64,000 nucleotides of DNA, taken from assembly GCA_048498555.1 (NCBI GenBank), contig JBEHXT010000001.1, positions 558,001 to 622,000 on the forward strand. Direction: 5' to 3'. Positions within the stretch are counted from its first letter, which is position 1. Every line of letters begins with the position of its first letter. Both the position numbers and the translations under genes were made by a program. Below, piece after piece: positions 9,074 through 17,451 of the stretch. Origin of the DNA: Danxiaibacter sp048498555. GTDB lineage: Bacteria; Bacteroidota; Bacteroidia; Chitinophagales; Chitinophagaceae. The notes beneath the pieces are model-generated. The model had not been told where the DNA came from and searched no databases. It worked only from the letters and a program-made list of their open reading frames with translations.

Positions 9074-10417
9074 TTGAAAGCAACACTTTATACATTAACA
9101 ACAGTTTTACTGTTTCTGGCACTTCGGGGGTATGGACAGGCTCAACCGGTTTTATTAAAGCACGTTACAGTTATAGATGGCACAGGCAAGCCGCCGCAAC
9201 AAAATATGTTTGTGTTGATAGACCATGGAAAGATTGTTGACATGTCGACCAAAGAAATGGTTACCGTGATGACTGTTATGCCGCAGGACCTGTCAGGAAA
9301 AACAATTATGCCTGTTATAACGAATGCGCATGCGCACCTTGGCACAGTGAAAGGCGTTACCGCTTCTGCCGTTAACTATACGCGCGAAAATATTCTTCGC
9401 CAGTTGCAGAAATATGAAACGTATGGCGTTGACGCGATACAGGTAATGGGATCGGACCGCGAAATGATTTTTGGCATGCGCGACTCTTCTCAAAATGGCT
9501 GGCTTCCGGGCGCAACCATTTATACCGCCGGATACGGATTTAGCGCCCCTAATGGCGGCCCTCCCGCCAGCCTGGGCATGGATAAGGTTTACAGGCCCGC
9601 AACGCCTGAAGAGGCTGTTAAAGACGTGCAGGAGCTGGCCAAATTAAAGCCCGACCTGATTAAAATGTGGGTAGATGATTTTGGCGGCACTTCGCCCAAG
9701 ATGAAACCTGAAATTTCCGCTGCCATTATTGGTGAAGCGCACAAGCAACACATACGCGTGGCATCACACCTGTATTACCTTGAAGACGCGCACAGGCTGG
9801 TAGACCAGGGGCTTGATATTATTGCGCATAGCATTCGCGACAAAGACGTAGATGATGCGCTGATTGAAAAAATGAAACAAAAGAACGTTGCATATATCCC
9901 CACTTTATCGCTTGATGAATTTCAATTTGCCTACGCCAATAAACCCGAGTGGCTGGAAGAACCTTTCTTTAAAGTAGCCCTTGAATTGGGCGTGTATGAA
10001 ATGATTACAGAGAGCAGCTATCGTTCCAAAATTATGTCGAACCCCAATTTTGAAAAAAACAAAGCTGCGTTTGAAACTGCATTGCGTAACGTAAAAAAGT
10101 TGTTTGATGCAGGCGTATTAATAGCGCTGGGCACTGATTCCGGCGCTAACCCGGTACGCGTGCAGGGATTCTCCGAACACCTGGAAATGCAGCTGTTAAC
10201 GCAGGCTGGATTAACACCGTTGCAGGCCATAATGATTGCCACACAAAACGCCGCCAAAGTGGTTCACAAGAAGATACCCGGAACGCTGGAAAAGGGTAAT
10301 TCAGCCAGCTTTATTGTGCTTCAGAACAATCCCGCAAAAGATATTAAAAATACCCGTTCTATTTTGGAAGTTTGGAAGAATGGCGTGAAAGTGAATGACG
10401 GCCCGATGAAAGATTAA
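9074..10417 (+). CDS. Secreted metal-dependent amidohydrolase (imidazolonepropionase/prolidase-like)
   Basis: 447-residue periplasmic or exported hydrolase of the amidohydrolase superfamily. The N-terminus (MKATLYTLTTVLLFLALRGY) is a signal peptide. Metal ligands are visible: H86-A-H88 (NAHAHLG) at the end of strand 1, a candidate bridging lysine in DLIKMWVDD, His in VASHLYYLEDAH and DIIAHSIRD, and the strand-8 Asp in ALGTDSGAN. The end, TPLQAIMIATQNAAKV through NSASFIVL, is the usual composite beta-domain return. The start is TTG at 9074: no ATG fits and the signal peptide begins exactly there. Members cleave cyclic amides, Xaa-Pro dipeptides or organophosphates; the substrate here is not deducible. 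Stand-alone gene. Confidence 0.88.
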   Translation: MKATLYTLTTVLLFLALRGYGQAQPVLLKHVTVIDGTGKPPQQNMFVLIDHGKIVDMSTKEMVTVMTVMPQDLSGKTIMPVITNAHAHLGTVKGVTASAVNYTRENILRQLQKYETYGVDAIQVMGSDREMIFGMRDSSQNGWLPGATIYTAGYGFSAPNGGPPASLGMDKVYRPATPEEAVKDVQELAKLKPDLIKMWVDDFGGTSPKMKPEISAAIIGEAHKQHIRVASHLYYLEDAHRLVDQGLDIIAHSIRDKDVDDALIEKMKQKNVAYIPTLSLDEFQFAYANKPEWLEEPFFKVALELGVYEMITESSYRSKIMSNPNFEKNKAAFETALRNVKKLFDAGVLIALGTDSGANPVRVQGFSEHLEMQLLTQAGLTPLQAIMIATQNAAKVVHKKIPGTLEKGNSASFIVLQNNPAKDIKNTRSILEVWKNGVKVNDGPMKD

Positions 10418-10529
10418 CCAGCTACGGGCGCATGGCAAATTATTACGCTAACGTATATTTAAAAAGAGAATAGCCATTTTATTCGCTACGGGCTATAACT
10501 TCTGTTGATCGAAATTCAAATCACTACGT

Positions 10530-11678
10530 ATGCTCAAAACCCTTGTTTTCGTAATTACATGCGTGTGCTGTATAACTGTATGTGCACAAAAAAAATTTGA
10601 CTTAACCATTAGCTTTGCCGACTCCACCATCTGCCAGCATGTTGCGGTTTCTTATGACGATGGCAAAAACACCATAACAGTTAGGGGCGATGATTTTCCT
10701 GATGAAAACATACACATTACCGGTAGTTATGCATTCGACTTTGCTGCACTTGAGATAGCCTATTTGGATGCACCCGAGTATTACAGCGATGTATTTTTTG
10801 TAAAAGATACGGTAGCAAAAATATCCTTTGCCAGAGCGGCGCTGAAGACAAACATGTTTAAAACATATACATTAACACATGCATACAGTTTTGAAGATGA
10901 GAAGGCACGCATGGCCGAATATGATAAACATGAAAGAGCTGCCCTGAAAACCTTTACTATAACAAATGGCGAAAAGATTTTTAGTGGTGAACAACCTTAC
11001 TACGACCGGTTTTGGCAAATGCACAACACCATGTACCGCAAAGATTTTGAGTTTGTTTGCAACAACACAGCTTCTTACTATTTGCTTTGGTATTATAAGA
11101 ACAAAATAGCGCAGTCGGGCTGTGTAGGCGTAGATACGCTTTTAACCTACTATCACTCGGTTTTTCCTGAAGGCTTACGCAATTCATATGAAGGACGCAG
11201 GCTTGAGCAGTTATTGTACGGCAGGGCGAATACGGTAAAAGGACGCAATGCGCCGGAGTTTTTGTCTGCAGATATTACGGGTAAGCCAATATCAAAAAAG
11301 CAGTTTAAAAACAACAAGTATGTACTGCTGCATTTCTGGGCCACATGGTGTGTTCCCTGCATGGCGGAAATGAACCAGATAACAACGATAAGGCAAAAAT
11401 ATCCGAAAGATTTTATTGAAATAATAGCGGTTGATTTTGACAAAGATTCTACCAAATTCATCAAAGAGGTGAACAAAGGGAAAATGGATTGGACGCATAT
11501 TTACCGGGACATGAATTTGTATTATGCATTTGGCAACAGGCCTTCTATACCGCAGGTATTTTTAATGAATAAAGACGGAATGGTTATTTACAGCAGGGAG
11601 GAAGAAAAGGATTATCATCTTGACAAATTGTTACAACTATTAAGCAGTGAACATACCGGGCACCTGAGTTCAAATTAA
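10530..11678 (+). CDS. Periplasmic TlpA-like thiol-disulfide oxidoreductase
   Basis: 382-residue exported protein. A signal peptide (MLKTLVFVITCVCCITVCAQ) precedes an N-terminal region of about 220 residues without a recognised fold, as in many Bacteroidota TlpA-like proteins. The thioredoxin-like domain then starts near GRNAPEFLSADITGK and carries the redox site WATWCVPC (C274, C277) and the cis-proline segment RPSIPQVFLMNKDG. It probably reduces or exchanges disulfides in envelope proteins. It lies 112 nt after the amidohydrolase and is followed by a strong hairpin. Partner proteins are unknown. Confidence 0.85.
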   Translation: MLKTLVFVITCVCCITVCAQKKFDLTISFADSTICQHVAVSYDDGKNTITVRGDDFPDENIHITGSYAFDFAALEIAYLDAPEYYSDVFFVKDTVAKISFARAALKTNMFKTYTLTHAYSFEDEKARMAEYDKHERAALKTFTITNGEKIFSGEQPYYDRFWQMHNTMYRKDFEFVCNNTASYYLLWYYKNKIAQSGCVGVDTLLTYYHSVFPEGLRNSYEGRRLEQLLYGRANTVKGRNAPEFLSADITGKPISKKQFKNNKYVLLHFWATWCVPCMAEMNQITTIRQKYPKDFIEIIAVDFDKDSTKFIKEVNKGKMDWTHIYRDMNLYYAFGNRPSIPQVFLMNKDGMVIYSREEEKDYHLDKLLQLLSSEHTGHLSSN

Positions 11679-12082
11679 CGCTCCGCGAAGCTTCTAAGCT
11701 TCGCGGGCTTACTCTATCGCATGCTGCGATTTCATTTACGACGTTGCAATAAAACAGCCATCGGACCTATACACATTCTGTTTCTCTGACACCACTTCCT
11801 TCAAGTTACGGGTTAACCACTTTGCTATTTTTTAAGTTCACAATTATCATCCTGCTTTGCTCAAAAAAGGCAGTTTTAATTGCAGGAAAAATATGCAACT
11901 AAATTCGGTGTTTTTCCTCTTGATACCGAAACCAAATCTATCTAACATTGTGTTGTAAAAATGATACAGATGGGTAGCTGACTTCAATACTATTCTTTCT
12001 TTTTGTTATAACAGTAAGCTGGATGTTGTTATTGATAGCCACCTTTTATTATCAACATTATACAATTATAAAACCTTAAAAA
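11679..12082. other. Intergenic region without a supported gene
   Basis: 404 bases. The first 30 hold the hairpin described separately. The rest has no open frame of note, tandem repeat or recognised RNA. Confidence 0.5.
11683..11706. terminator. Perfect 11-bp hairpin after the TlpA-like gene
   Basis: CCGCGAAGCTT (11683-11693) is followed after 2 nt by its exact complement AAGCTTCGCGG (11696-11706), 5 nt after the stop codon. There is no T-run, so it may act as an mRNA 3'-end stabiliser rather than a classic terminator. Confidence 0.6.
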
Positions 12083-12499
12083 ATGAAACAGATATTCCTT
12101 CTTCTGTACATGGCAGGGTCACTCCTGTTTTCAAAAACAGAAGCACAAATGCACATTTCTACAAATCTTCGTGAAGATTACGTATGGAGTGACAACCAGG
12201 AAAAATGGATCTTGGTAAGCAGCGATGATGGGTCAGCTACTTTGTTCGATTTTAATAAGGACATGACGATGATGACACATACAACAGCAACAATATCGTC
12301 CACATACTATATAAAATCGAGTGTAGAAAACAAGGAAAACCAAACATGGGATTTTGAAGTAGTGAGTGACGTTGGCAATAAATACAGAATGTTGCTGGAC
12401 ATGAAAAACAATAATATCAGATTTATTGGAAAAGACAAAGATGAGACTTCATTTCTTGTCCGTCATACAATCAAAAGGCTTTGGTTTGACGAGCAGTAA
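12083..12499 (+). CDS. Small secreted hypothetical protein
   Basis: 138 residues, family not recognised. The first 21 residues (MKQIFLLLYMAGSLLFSKTE, then A) form a signal peptide, cut before QMHIS. The mature part alternates short strands (KWILVSSDDGSATLFDF, TWDFEVVSDVGNKYRMLL, NNNIRFIGKD) and looks like a small beta-barrel or lipocalin-like fold, which is inference only. It stands alone, next to the end of the T6SS baseplate operon on the other strand, so a T6SS role is possible but unsupported. Confidence 0.6.
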   Translation: MKQIFLLLYMAGSLLFSKTEAQMHISTNLREDYVWSDNQEKWILVSSDDGSATLFDFNKDMTMMTHTTATISSTYYIKSSVENKENQTWDFEVVSDVGNKYRMLLDMKNNNIRFIGKDKDETSFLVRHTIKRLWFDEQ

Positions 12500-12560
12500 T
12501 TTTAAACTGTGCACTTCTGATAGTGCCTGATCCGTCCTCGCAAAAAAGTATATAATCCAT

Positions 12561-12623
12561 AAACCTTGCACAATTTGACATGGCCAAACTTATCAGCCTG
12601 GAAAACAAACTTGTGCAAGGTTT
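12561..12623. repeat. 13-bp perfect inverted repeat
   Basis: AAACCTTGCACAA (12561-12573) and TTGTGCAAGGTTT (12611-12623) are exact complements around a 37-nt loop. No T-tract follows on either strand. Possible structured RNA 3' end, protein-binding site or remnant element end. Confidence 0.6.
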
Positions 12624-12677
12624 CGCATTTATATTCTAAAAGATGATTAACTATTTGGTACAAGCAAGTTTACCAGT

Positions 12678-12717
12678 CTCTAAATAGTATCAAATTTACA
12701 TAATGTACTATTTAGAG
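12678..12717. repeat. 12-bp perfect inverted repeat
   Basis: CTCTAAATAGTA (12678-12689) and TACTATTTAGAG (12706-12717) are exact complements with a 16-nt loop, about 150 nt beyond the tssE stop codon. Confidence 0.6.
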
Positions 12718-12869
12718 TTAGGCTGCTCAAAACAACAACACCTGATAATGAAAGATAGCGCAAATGAAGCTTTTTAAGCATATGGCTTTTCATGGCAAAG
12801 TTCATTTATCGCAGTATTTATTCAAAGCTTTCTTTATTTAATACTATCGATAAACATTTATCAAACCTT

Positions 12870-13298
12870 TTATACAATAGCCATTGGGCTTATATACAAT
12901 TCGGTTTTAAATGAAAATCTTTCTGACGAATCAACCATTTGTGCGGTGATTAAAATGGTGACTTTCTTTTTTATTTCAGTATATTTTTTTAATGGCCAGG
13001 TCTTCTCTATCATTTCAGTTTTTATAACTACATGTATATTAGAAATACGTTTCTCGTACATTTGAAGGTTACCCAAAACTGACTGCCTGAACTTATCTTC
13101 CCAATCAGGGTCTGATAAGCCTTTCTCAAAATCGAGATCCCACACGACATTTCCATATGCCCTGTCAAACCTATTTTCCGAACTTCTTGTCGTTATGAGA
13201 ATCTGAATGTGTTGGGCTATGCTTTCTGCAAGATCGCATTCACGCAAAGCCGTCCCTTGCATAACAGCGCCCAGATCAAAAGGAATTTTATAATACAT
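12870..13298 (-). CDS. tssE: T6SS baseplate protein TssE (gp25-like)
   Basis: 142-residue gp25/TssE homologue, the baseplate wedge protein that seeds sheath polymerisation. Diagnostic stretch: an amphipathic helix (ESIAQHIQILITTRS), then ENRFDRAYGNVVWDLDFE, which is the gp25 pattern of a basic residue, YG, and DLDF, then the C-terminal strand pair (KVTILITAQMVD, FSFKTELYISPM). Last gene of the minus-strand operon tssG-tssN-tssK-slt-tssE, 41 nt after the transglycosylase. The sequence is divergent from proteobacterial TssE, as in subtype iii systems. Confidence 0.85.
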   Translation of the reverse strand: MYYKIPFDLGAVMQGTALRECDLAESIAQHIQILITTRSSENRFDRAYGNVVWDLDFEKGLSDPDWEDKFRQSVLGNLQMYEKRISNIHVVIKTEMIEKTWPLKKYTEIKKKVTILITAQMVDSSERFSFKTELYISPMAIV

Positions 13299-13339
13299 TT
13301 CTGTTGCTTTAATTGGTTTACAAATCCTTTTTTACTGAT

Positions 13340-14251
13340 TTACTTCAATATCCCGGAGGCTTGATTTACATTGGCGCCACCTCCGCTATTGTCAATTTCT
13401 TCAAGCGATGCCCGCAATATATCGGCCTTATACAACATAAAGTCTACCACAAGATCCGATGGCAGTACAAGAAAACGCCCTGCTTGTGCATTCGGCTGAC
13501 ATTCAAAATTGCTATTAAGTTCATTCAATTTACTTTCTGGAATTTTCAGGAATTGCGCAATTTTCGCCAGGCGAAAAGCGGCATTCACGAGCACCGTATC
13601 AGTACCACTAACCTGAAAATTTTCTTGCGTTTTCGTTTTGGAAGAGAATAACGTATTACCATCCAACACATCGCAAACAGCGACAAACTTCCTAACGTGA
13701 TTGCGTGTTTCCAACGGAAGTAATTGCTGTATTTTCCAGAAACTGTTTTCACCAGCTTGTTTTATGGCTTTATCTAACCTACCGCTACCGCAATTGTATG
13801 CAGCTATTACTAACAGCCAGTCATCATACTTCGCATGCAATTCTTTCAGTAACCGGATTGCGACGGAAGTGCTTTTAATTATATCAAACCGTTCATCCCG
13901 CAGGTTATCTAACACGAGCCCATGAGTACGGGACTCTTCCGGCATTAATTGCCAGCAACCAGCAGCGCCCGCCCAGGATATAGTTTGATTATTAAGGCCA
14001 GATTCAACAATGGCAAGATTTCTCAATTGTGCAGGCAGTCCATTCGCCTGCAACATAGCTTCCATAAAAGCAAGTAACTTTTTATTTGCGCTGCTTATAT
14101 GCAAAATATCATTTTTCGAAACTGAAATATAATTATTGATATAAGCATTATAATACACACTATCAGTCACATAGGCCGGAAGCCTTTCTCTACCTAAACC
14201 TGGAATAATCGAAATACAACACATCCAAAATGTAATTACCGCGTGCTTCAT
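13340..14251 (-). CDS. Lytic murein transglycosylase (SLT/GH23 fold) inside the T6SS baseplate operon
   Basis: 303-residue exported enzyme that cleaves peptidoglycan glycan strands to anhydro-muropeptides. After a signal peptide (to about GLG, residue 20), the GH23 domain shows the catalytic glutamate E83 in AIVESGLNNQ, the AAGCWQLMP segment, and AAYNCGSGRLDKAI. This order (ESxLN, GxWQxMP, AYNxG) is typical of MltD/Slt-type enzymes. It sits between tssK and tssE with 9- and 41-nt gaps, which strongly implies a T6SS role, probably opening the wall for the membrane complex. The C-terminal 70 residues (from TDTVLVNAAFR) may replace the LysM domains of MltD. Confidence 0.88.
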   Translation of the reverse strand: MKHAVITFWMCCISIIPGLGRERLPAYVTDSVYYNAYINNYISVSKNDILHISSANKKLLAFMEAMLQANGLPAQLRNLAIVESGLNNQTISWAGAAGCWQLMPEESRTHGLVLDNLRDERFDIIKSTSVAIRLLKELHAKYDDWLLVIAAYNCGSGRLDKAIKQAGENSFWKIQQLLPLETRNHVRKFVAVCDVLDGNTLFSSKTKTQENFQVSGTDTVLVNAAFRLAKIAQFLKIPESKLNELNSNFECQPNAQAGRFLVLPSDLVVDFMLYKADILRASLEEIDNSGGGANVNQASGILK

Positions 14252-14260
14252 ATAATCAGT

Positions 14261-15433
14261 TTAATCTAAAATGCTCCAACCCTTCTTTTCCTTAACCACA
14301 TTAGAAATCACCTCTTCTTTTACTATAATACTTTCTTTGTGTTGTCCGATAAATTCAAGAGAGTTGAGCTTCTTCCACACGATCAAAATATCTGCAAGCA
14401 TCTTAACTGATAGCACAAAACAGTCGCCTGAATCATAGTGATCATAATTTATTTCGATCATATCCTCCAGTATCTTTAAAAAATTCACTTGCGTTATGTC
14501 GCTCCATTCAAAGAAATAATTCAGCAACTCTTCCTTCTCATTTTCGGGAAGCAATTTTAGAAAAGTGAGTAATTGATTTGCCAGCACTGACAATGCATTC
14601 AGCAGGTAAACAGGCGGCAGCGAAGACATCATATTGCGGATGGCAAAATAGCTTTGTGAGCAGTACTGCAATATAACGCTGCACATTGCCTTCACATTTT
14701 GCGAAACGATAGACTTTTGATTTTTATAGTTGATCTTAGATACAATTTGCAATGAGCTATTTTGCAACTCATTCATCTTATTACAAATGCCACGCAGATG
14801 ATCAATAAGTGCCACACAACTATTAATCGTACTGCTTGGAGGAATAAAATTCACATCCTTTTCCAGCTCGTTGCCAATTCTTCTCAACCTTCCAATTATA
14901 AGATGATTCATTCCCAGTTCGCGTCCCATAATTGTATTGCTATTTCTAAGCTCGACTGAGTAAGACGGTTGTGTAAAAGGGTGCCGTATCGGAACCTCTT
15001 CCGGATCAGGATTACCCACCATCGCTTTTTTAAATGGATCCGCTACAATCACTACATACAAACTTTCTCCTTTATCTATTAACTCCGATCTTTCTTCTGA
15101 GGCACCGGGCTCATTCAAGTCAGACAAACTCAAGCTCTTCCTGATGCCCTCTCCTACTATTGAAATACGAACACCTCCGGGAGTGATAGCCTGGCAATAG
15201 TTAACCAGGATTTGCAATTGGCCTGTAGCTGTTCTGGTTACCTCATAATCGCTAAGCTTTGCACCGCCAACGGGAAGGGGCGGAAGCAATCCGAAATTAA
15301 ATTTGTTAACAGGTACAGATGCAATATCCCTAAGGTTATCTATCACAAAATTCTCCGTACAATCAAAATGGTCCCTGGCAACCTTCATTCCATCCGCCCA
15401 GTTCACAGCTAAATATTTAGGAGGCACAATCAT
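14261..15433 (-). CDS. tssK: T6SS baseplate protein TssK (subtype iii)
   Basis: TssK links the baseplate wedge (TssE/F/G) to the membrane complex. The 390-residue product starts with PPKYLAVNWADGMKVARDHF, the counterpart of the proteobacterial VxWxEGMxLxPQHF opening, followed by the beta-rich shoulder (FGLLPPLPVGGAKLSDYEV) and a helical middle and neck. It is somewhat shorter than the roughly 440 residues usual in Proteobacteria. It sits 6 nt after tssN and 9 nt before the transglycosylase, so these genes are co-transcribed. Confidence 0.85.
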   Translation of the reverse strand: MIVPPKYLAVNWADGMKVARDHFDCTENFVIDNLRDIASVPVNKFNFGLLPPLPVGGAKLSDYEVTRTATGQLQILVNYCQAITPGGVRISIVGEGIRKSLSLSDLNEPGASEERSELIDKGESLYVVIVADPFKKAMVGNPDPEEVPIRHPFTQPSYSVELRNSNTIMGRELGMNHLIIGRLRRIGNELEKDVNFIPPSSTINSCVALIDHLRGICNKMNELQNSSLQIVSKINYKNQKSIVSQNVKAMCSVILQYCSQSYFAIRNMMSSLPPVYLLNALSVLANQLLTFLKLLPENEKEELLNYFFEWSDITQVNFLKILEDMIEINYDHYDSGDCFVLSVKMLADILIVWKKLNSLEFIGQHKESIIVKEEVISNVVKEKKGWSILD

Positions 15434-15439
15434 ATTTGT

Positions 15440-16321
15440 CTATTTATTGCTTTTATAAAAAATTTCTTCAGAATGTTCTATTACGCGCTTGGCAATGATG
15501 GTAATATGTTCTTTAATGAGATTTGCACGGATGTTCTTTGCAGGATCAAGCAGGCGGCGTTTGTGAAGAAAAGATGGCTTGCAATAAAAGATCCAGCCGT
15601 AAGGCACCTCCGCTCCATCAGAATGCTCAATTTTTTCAGCGGAGTTCTTGCCATTGTAATTGTTGACAAATTTCTGAAACCATGTTCCCAGCTGAATTTC
15701 ATCAGGCGCTTTAACCATCAGCCTCAATCTGTCTTTGTCATTCAATTTTTTACACAATTCTATCTCAAGCACCAGCAATCTGTCAAATTCAAAAGCATCA
15801 AGATTGAGATCGTCCGCATCTTTGTCGTATCTCCACACATCATATATTTCAACAGGAATGCTAATCAGTGCCAGGTAAGTTTTATGAAACAAAAGAGGTA
15901 ATGGAAAAATTAACAGCGAAGTTGCAGCTGTATACCCAAACGGCGCTCCGCCAACTGCATTAAATACCAATGCCATTAAATAGCCTCCGAGAACAGTAAT
16001 AATTGCCATAACCATTGCTTGCATAAACGCTTTGTTGCTAGAAACATGTTTGTTGACATACTCTTCATAGTAGTGTACGAATGCCGCGCCCATACCGCAG
16101 AAAGTCAGCTGTGCAAGCAAATATCCCATCGGGGAGAAATTGTTTCCCATAAAACCAAACAATCCAGCTATGCCCATGCACGCGGCATTAACCAGGATAA
16201 AAATCATAAGCGTTTTATTTGAAACCAAACTGTTCTTTTTCTTTACAAAAATCAAAAGAGCTGCCAGCAGTAAAACGATAAGTGGCGCAAGCAGAAACTG
16301 AAAAAAGAGATTCGTGATCAT
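15440..16321 (-). CDS. tssN: T6SS inner-membrane protein TssN (Bacteroidota-specific)
   Basis: 293-residue membrane protein. The first half has about five hydrophobic segments: LFFQFLLAPLIVLLLAALLI, TLMIFILVNAACMGIAGLFG, YLLAQLTFCGMGAAFV, FMQAMVMAIITVLGGYLMAL and a segment around SLLIFPLPLLF. A soluble C-terminal domain (from about residue 155) follows. This layout and the neighbours tssG and tssK fit TssN, the member of the TssNQOPR membrane complex described in Bacteroides that connects to the baseplate. It has no similarity to TssL or TssM. Confidence 0.8.
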   Translation of the reverse strand: MITNLFFQFLLAPLIVLLLAALLIFVKKKNSLVSNKTLMIFILVNAACMGIAGLFGFMGNNFSPMGYLLAQLTFCGMGAAFVHYYEEYVNKHVSSNKAFMQAMVMAIITVLGGYLMALVFNAVGGAPFGYTAATSLLIFPLPLLFHKTYLALISIPVEIYDVWRYDKDADDLNLDAFEFDRLLVLEIELCKKLNDKDRLRLMVKAPDEIQLGTWFQKFVNNYNGKNSAEKIEHSDGAEVPYGWIFYCKPSFLHKRRLLDPAKNIRANLIKEHITIIAKRVIEHSEEIFYKSNK

Positions 16322-16334
16322 ACAAAAAATCTAA

Positions 16335-17252
16335 TTAAAGGTAGAAGGAGAATCCCAGGCGGGCTCCATAATCCTGCTGGGTTGAAAGAGTTGTATTGCC
16401 TTCTTTTTGCGTTGTAACGGTATAGCGATCTAATACGAAATCGGGTATAACACATGCTGCAAGCAGTTCTAGTACTTCAAAAAAACCGCTTTGGGGTAAT
16501 ACATCGCCAATATCTTGCTTCCGGATGGGGCCAATACAAATATTCCATTCCGGCAAACCGTCATAATACGAGCTACCTCCGATGCAACTATCAATTCCTA
16601 AGCAACAACTATTTAAAGTGAAGCCGTCTGTTGCTTGAATTTTTCTTACCCCATAGACTATGTCTATAGTAATCGGCTTGTTTAGTAAAAAAGACATGCA
16701 TTGTTCAATCCATTTTCTATTGCCGCGTACTTCATGCAAAATGGGAAGAATGTAAATAAAGCACAAAGCAGTCTCCTCAGGAAGCCTGCTGATAATTGGC
16801 CAGGCCTCTTCAAACAAATAAAAGAGATTATTGAAGTTCCCTTTTTGCTCATACATTAGCTCTATCATCAGGGCACTAATCTCAATATAAGATGCTTCCT
16901 GTTCAAAGGGCCTGAAAAAAAACCTGGCATCCTGTTCTCGCCGGCGTTGCTGTTTAATTTCTTCCACAGCCTCAGCTTCAGTCATTGTAATCTCACCAAG
17001 CGTGGGCGGATGAAATAATGCTTCAGGCATCGCCTCATAAATACTTTGCCGGTATGTTTGAAAAATGGTGTGTTTATTTAAATTGCCAGCGCTAACATGT
17101 TCGTAGATATGATGAATATCCTTAGCGTGTGTACGCGAGTTATTGCCTAAGCGTTCAATAATAATTTTGCCAACATCAAGGTCTTCAGCTACATGCAGCG
17201 CTGCAAGAACTTCGGCCTTAAAATCCGTTTCCAGTTTTATTAAAGGTTGCAT
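16335..17252 (-). CDS. tssG: T6SS baseplate protein TssG (subtype iii)
   Basis: 305-residue baseplate wedge protein expected to pair with TssF. It begins KLETDFKAEVLAALHVAEDL; the middle contains RFFFRPFEQEASYIEISALM and SRLPEETALCFIYILPILHE. The C-terminal part, DSCIGGSSYYDGLPEWNICI then GPIRKQDI, matches the TssG/VasB-like 'LGxxxxxG...' region where the protein folds on TssF. First gene of the minus-strand baseplate operon; its start ATG at 17250-17252 faces clpV across a 199-nt AT-rich gap. Sequence identity with proteobacterial TssG must be low, so the call rests on motif order and context. Confidence 0.75.
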   Translation of the reverse strand: MQPLIKLETDFKAEVLAALHVAEDLDVGKIIIERLGNNSRTHAKDIHHIYEHVSAGNLNKHTIFQTYRQSIYEAMPEALFHPPTLGEITMTEAEAVEEIKQQRRREQDARFFFRPFEQEASYIEISALMIELMYEQKGNFNNLFYLFEEAWPIISRLPEETALCFIYILPILHEVRGNRKWIEQCMSFLLNKPITIDIVYGVRKIQATDGFTLNSCCLGIDSCIGGSSYYDGLPEWNICIGPIRKQDIGDVLPQSGFFEVLELLAACVIPDFVLDRYTVTTQKEGNTTLSTQQDYGARLGFSFYL

Positions 17253-17451
17253 TTACGGGTTATAAAAGTTTAGGGCAAAAAACAGAGATTCTCTCAAAAC
17301 GAAAATACTGTATAAATTTTTTATTTGTAAAAATATTTACATATTAAAACTTAGTTACTAAATTTTACATATTTTCAAATAATAATTTGATTATTTTCAT
17401 CATATAATTGCGCTAAGCAGTTACCTCACAACCTTAACCTTTAAAGATAAA
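17253..17451. promoter_or_regulatory. Divergent promoter region between tssG and clpV
   Basis: Very AT-rich 199-nt gap separating the two divergent T6SS operons. On the minus strand TATTTTCG (17300-17307) resembles the Bacteroidota -7 box and lies about 50 nt from the tssG start. No clear box pair was found for clpV. Shared control of both operons is inferred from the arrangement. Confidence 0.45.

Larger units (their letters stand above)
12500..12869. other. Convergent intergenic region with two perfect inverted repeats
   Basis: 370 bases between the small secreted protein (plus) and tssE (minus). No gene is supported. The notable content is two long perfect stem-loops, listed separately; either could end transcription of the minus-strand T6SS operon. 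Confidence 0.6.

Noticed and set aside
8902..9240. 112-codon frame overlapping the amidohydrolase start
   Set aside because: It lies in another frame over the signal-peptide region, and the amidohydrolase has full family motifs; no independent evidence.
10418..10529. Weak stem between the amidohydrolase and TlpA-like genes (ATAGCC...GGCTAT)
   Set aside because: Only 6 bp with a long loop and no T-run; too weak to call a terminator.
15473..15901. Open frames opposite tssN, tssK and other genes on the non-coding strand
   Set aside because: They mirror the codon pattern of the real gene and show no domain, start signal or promoter.
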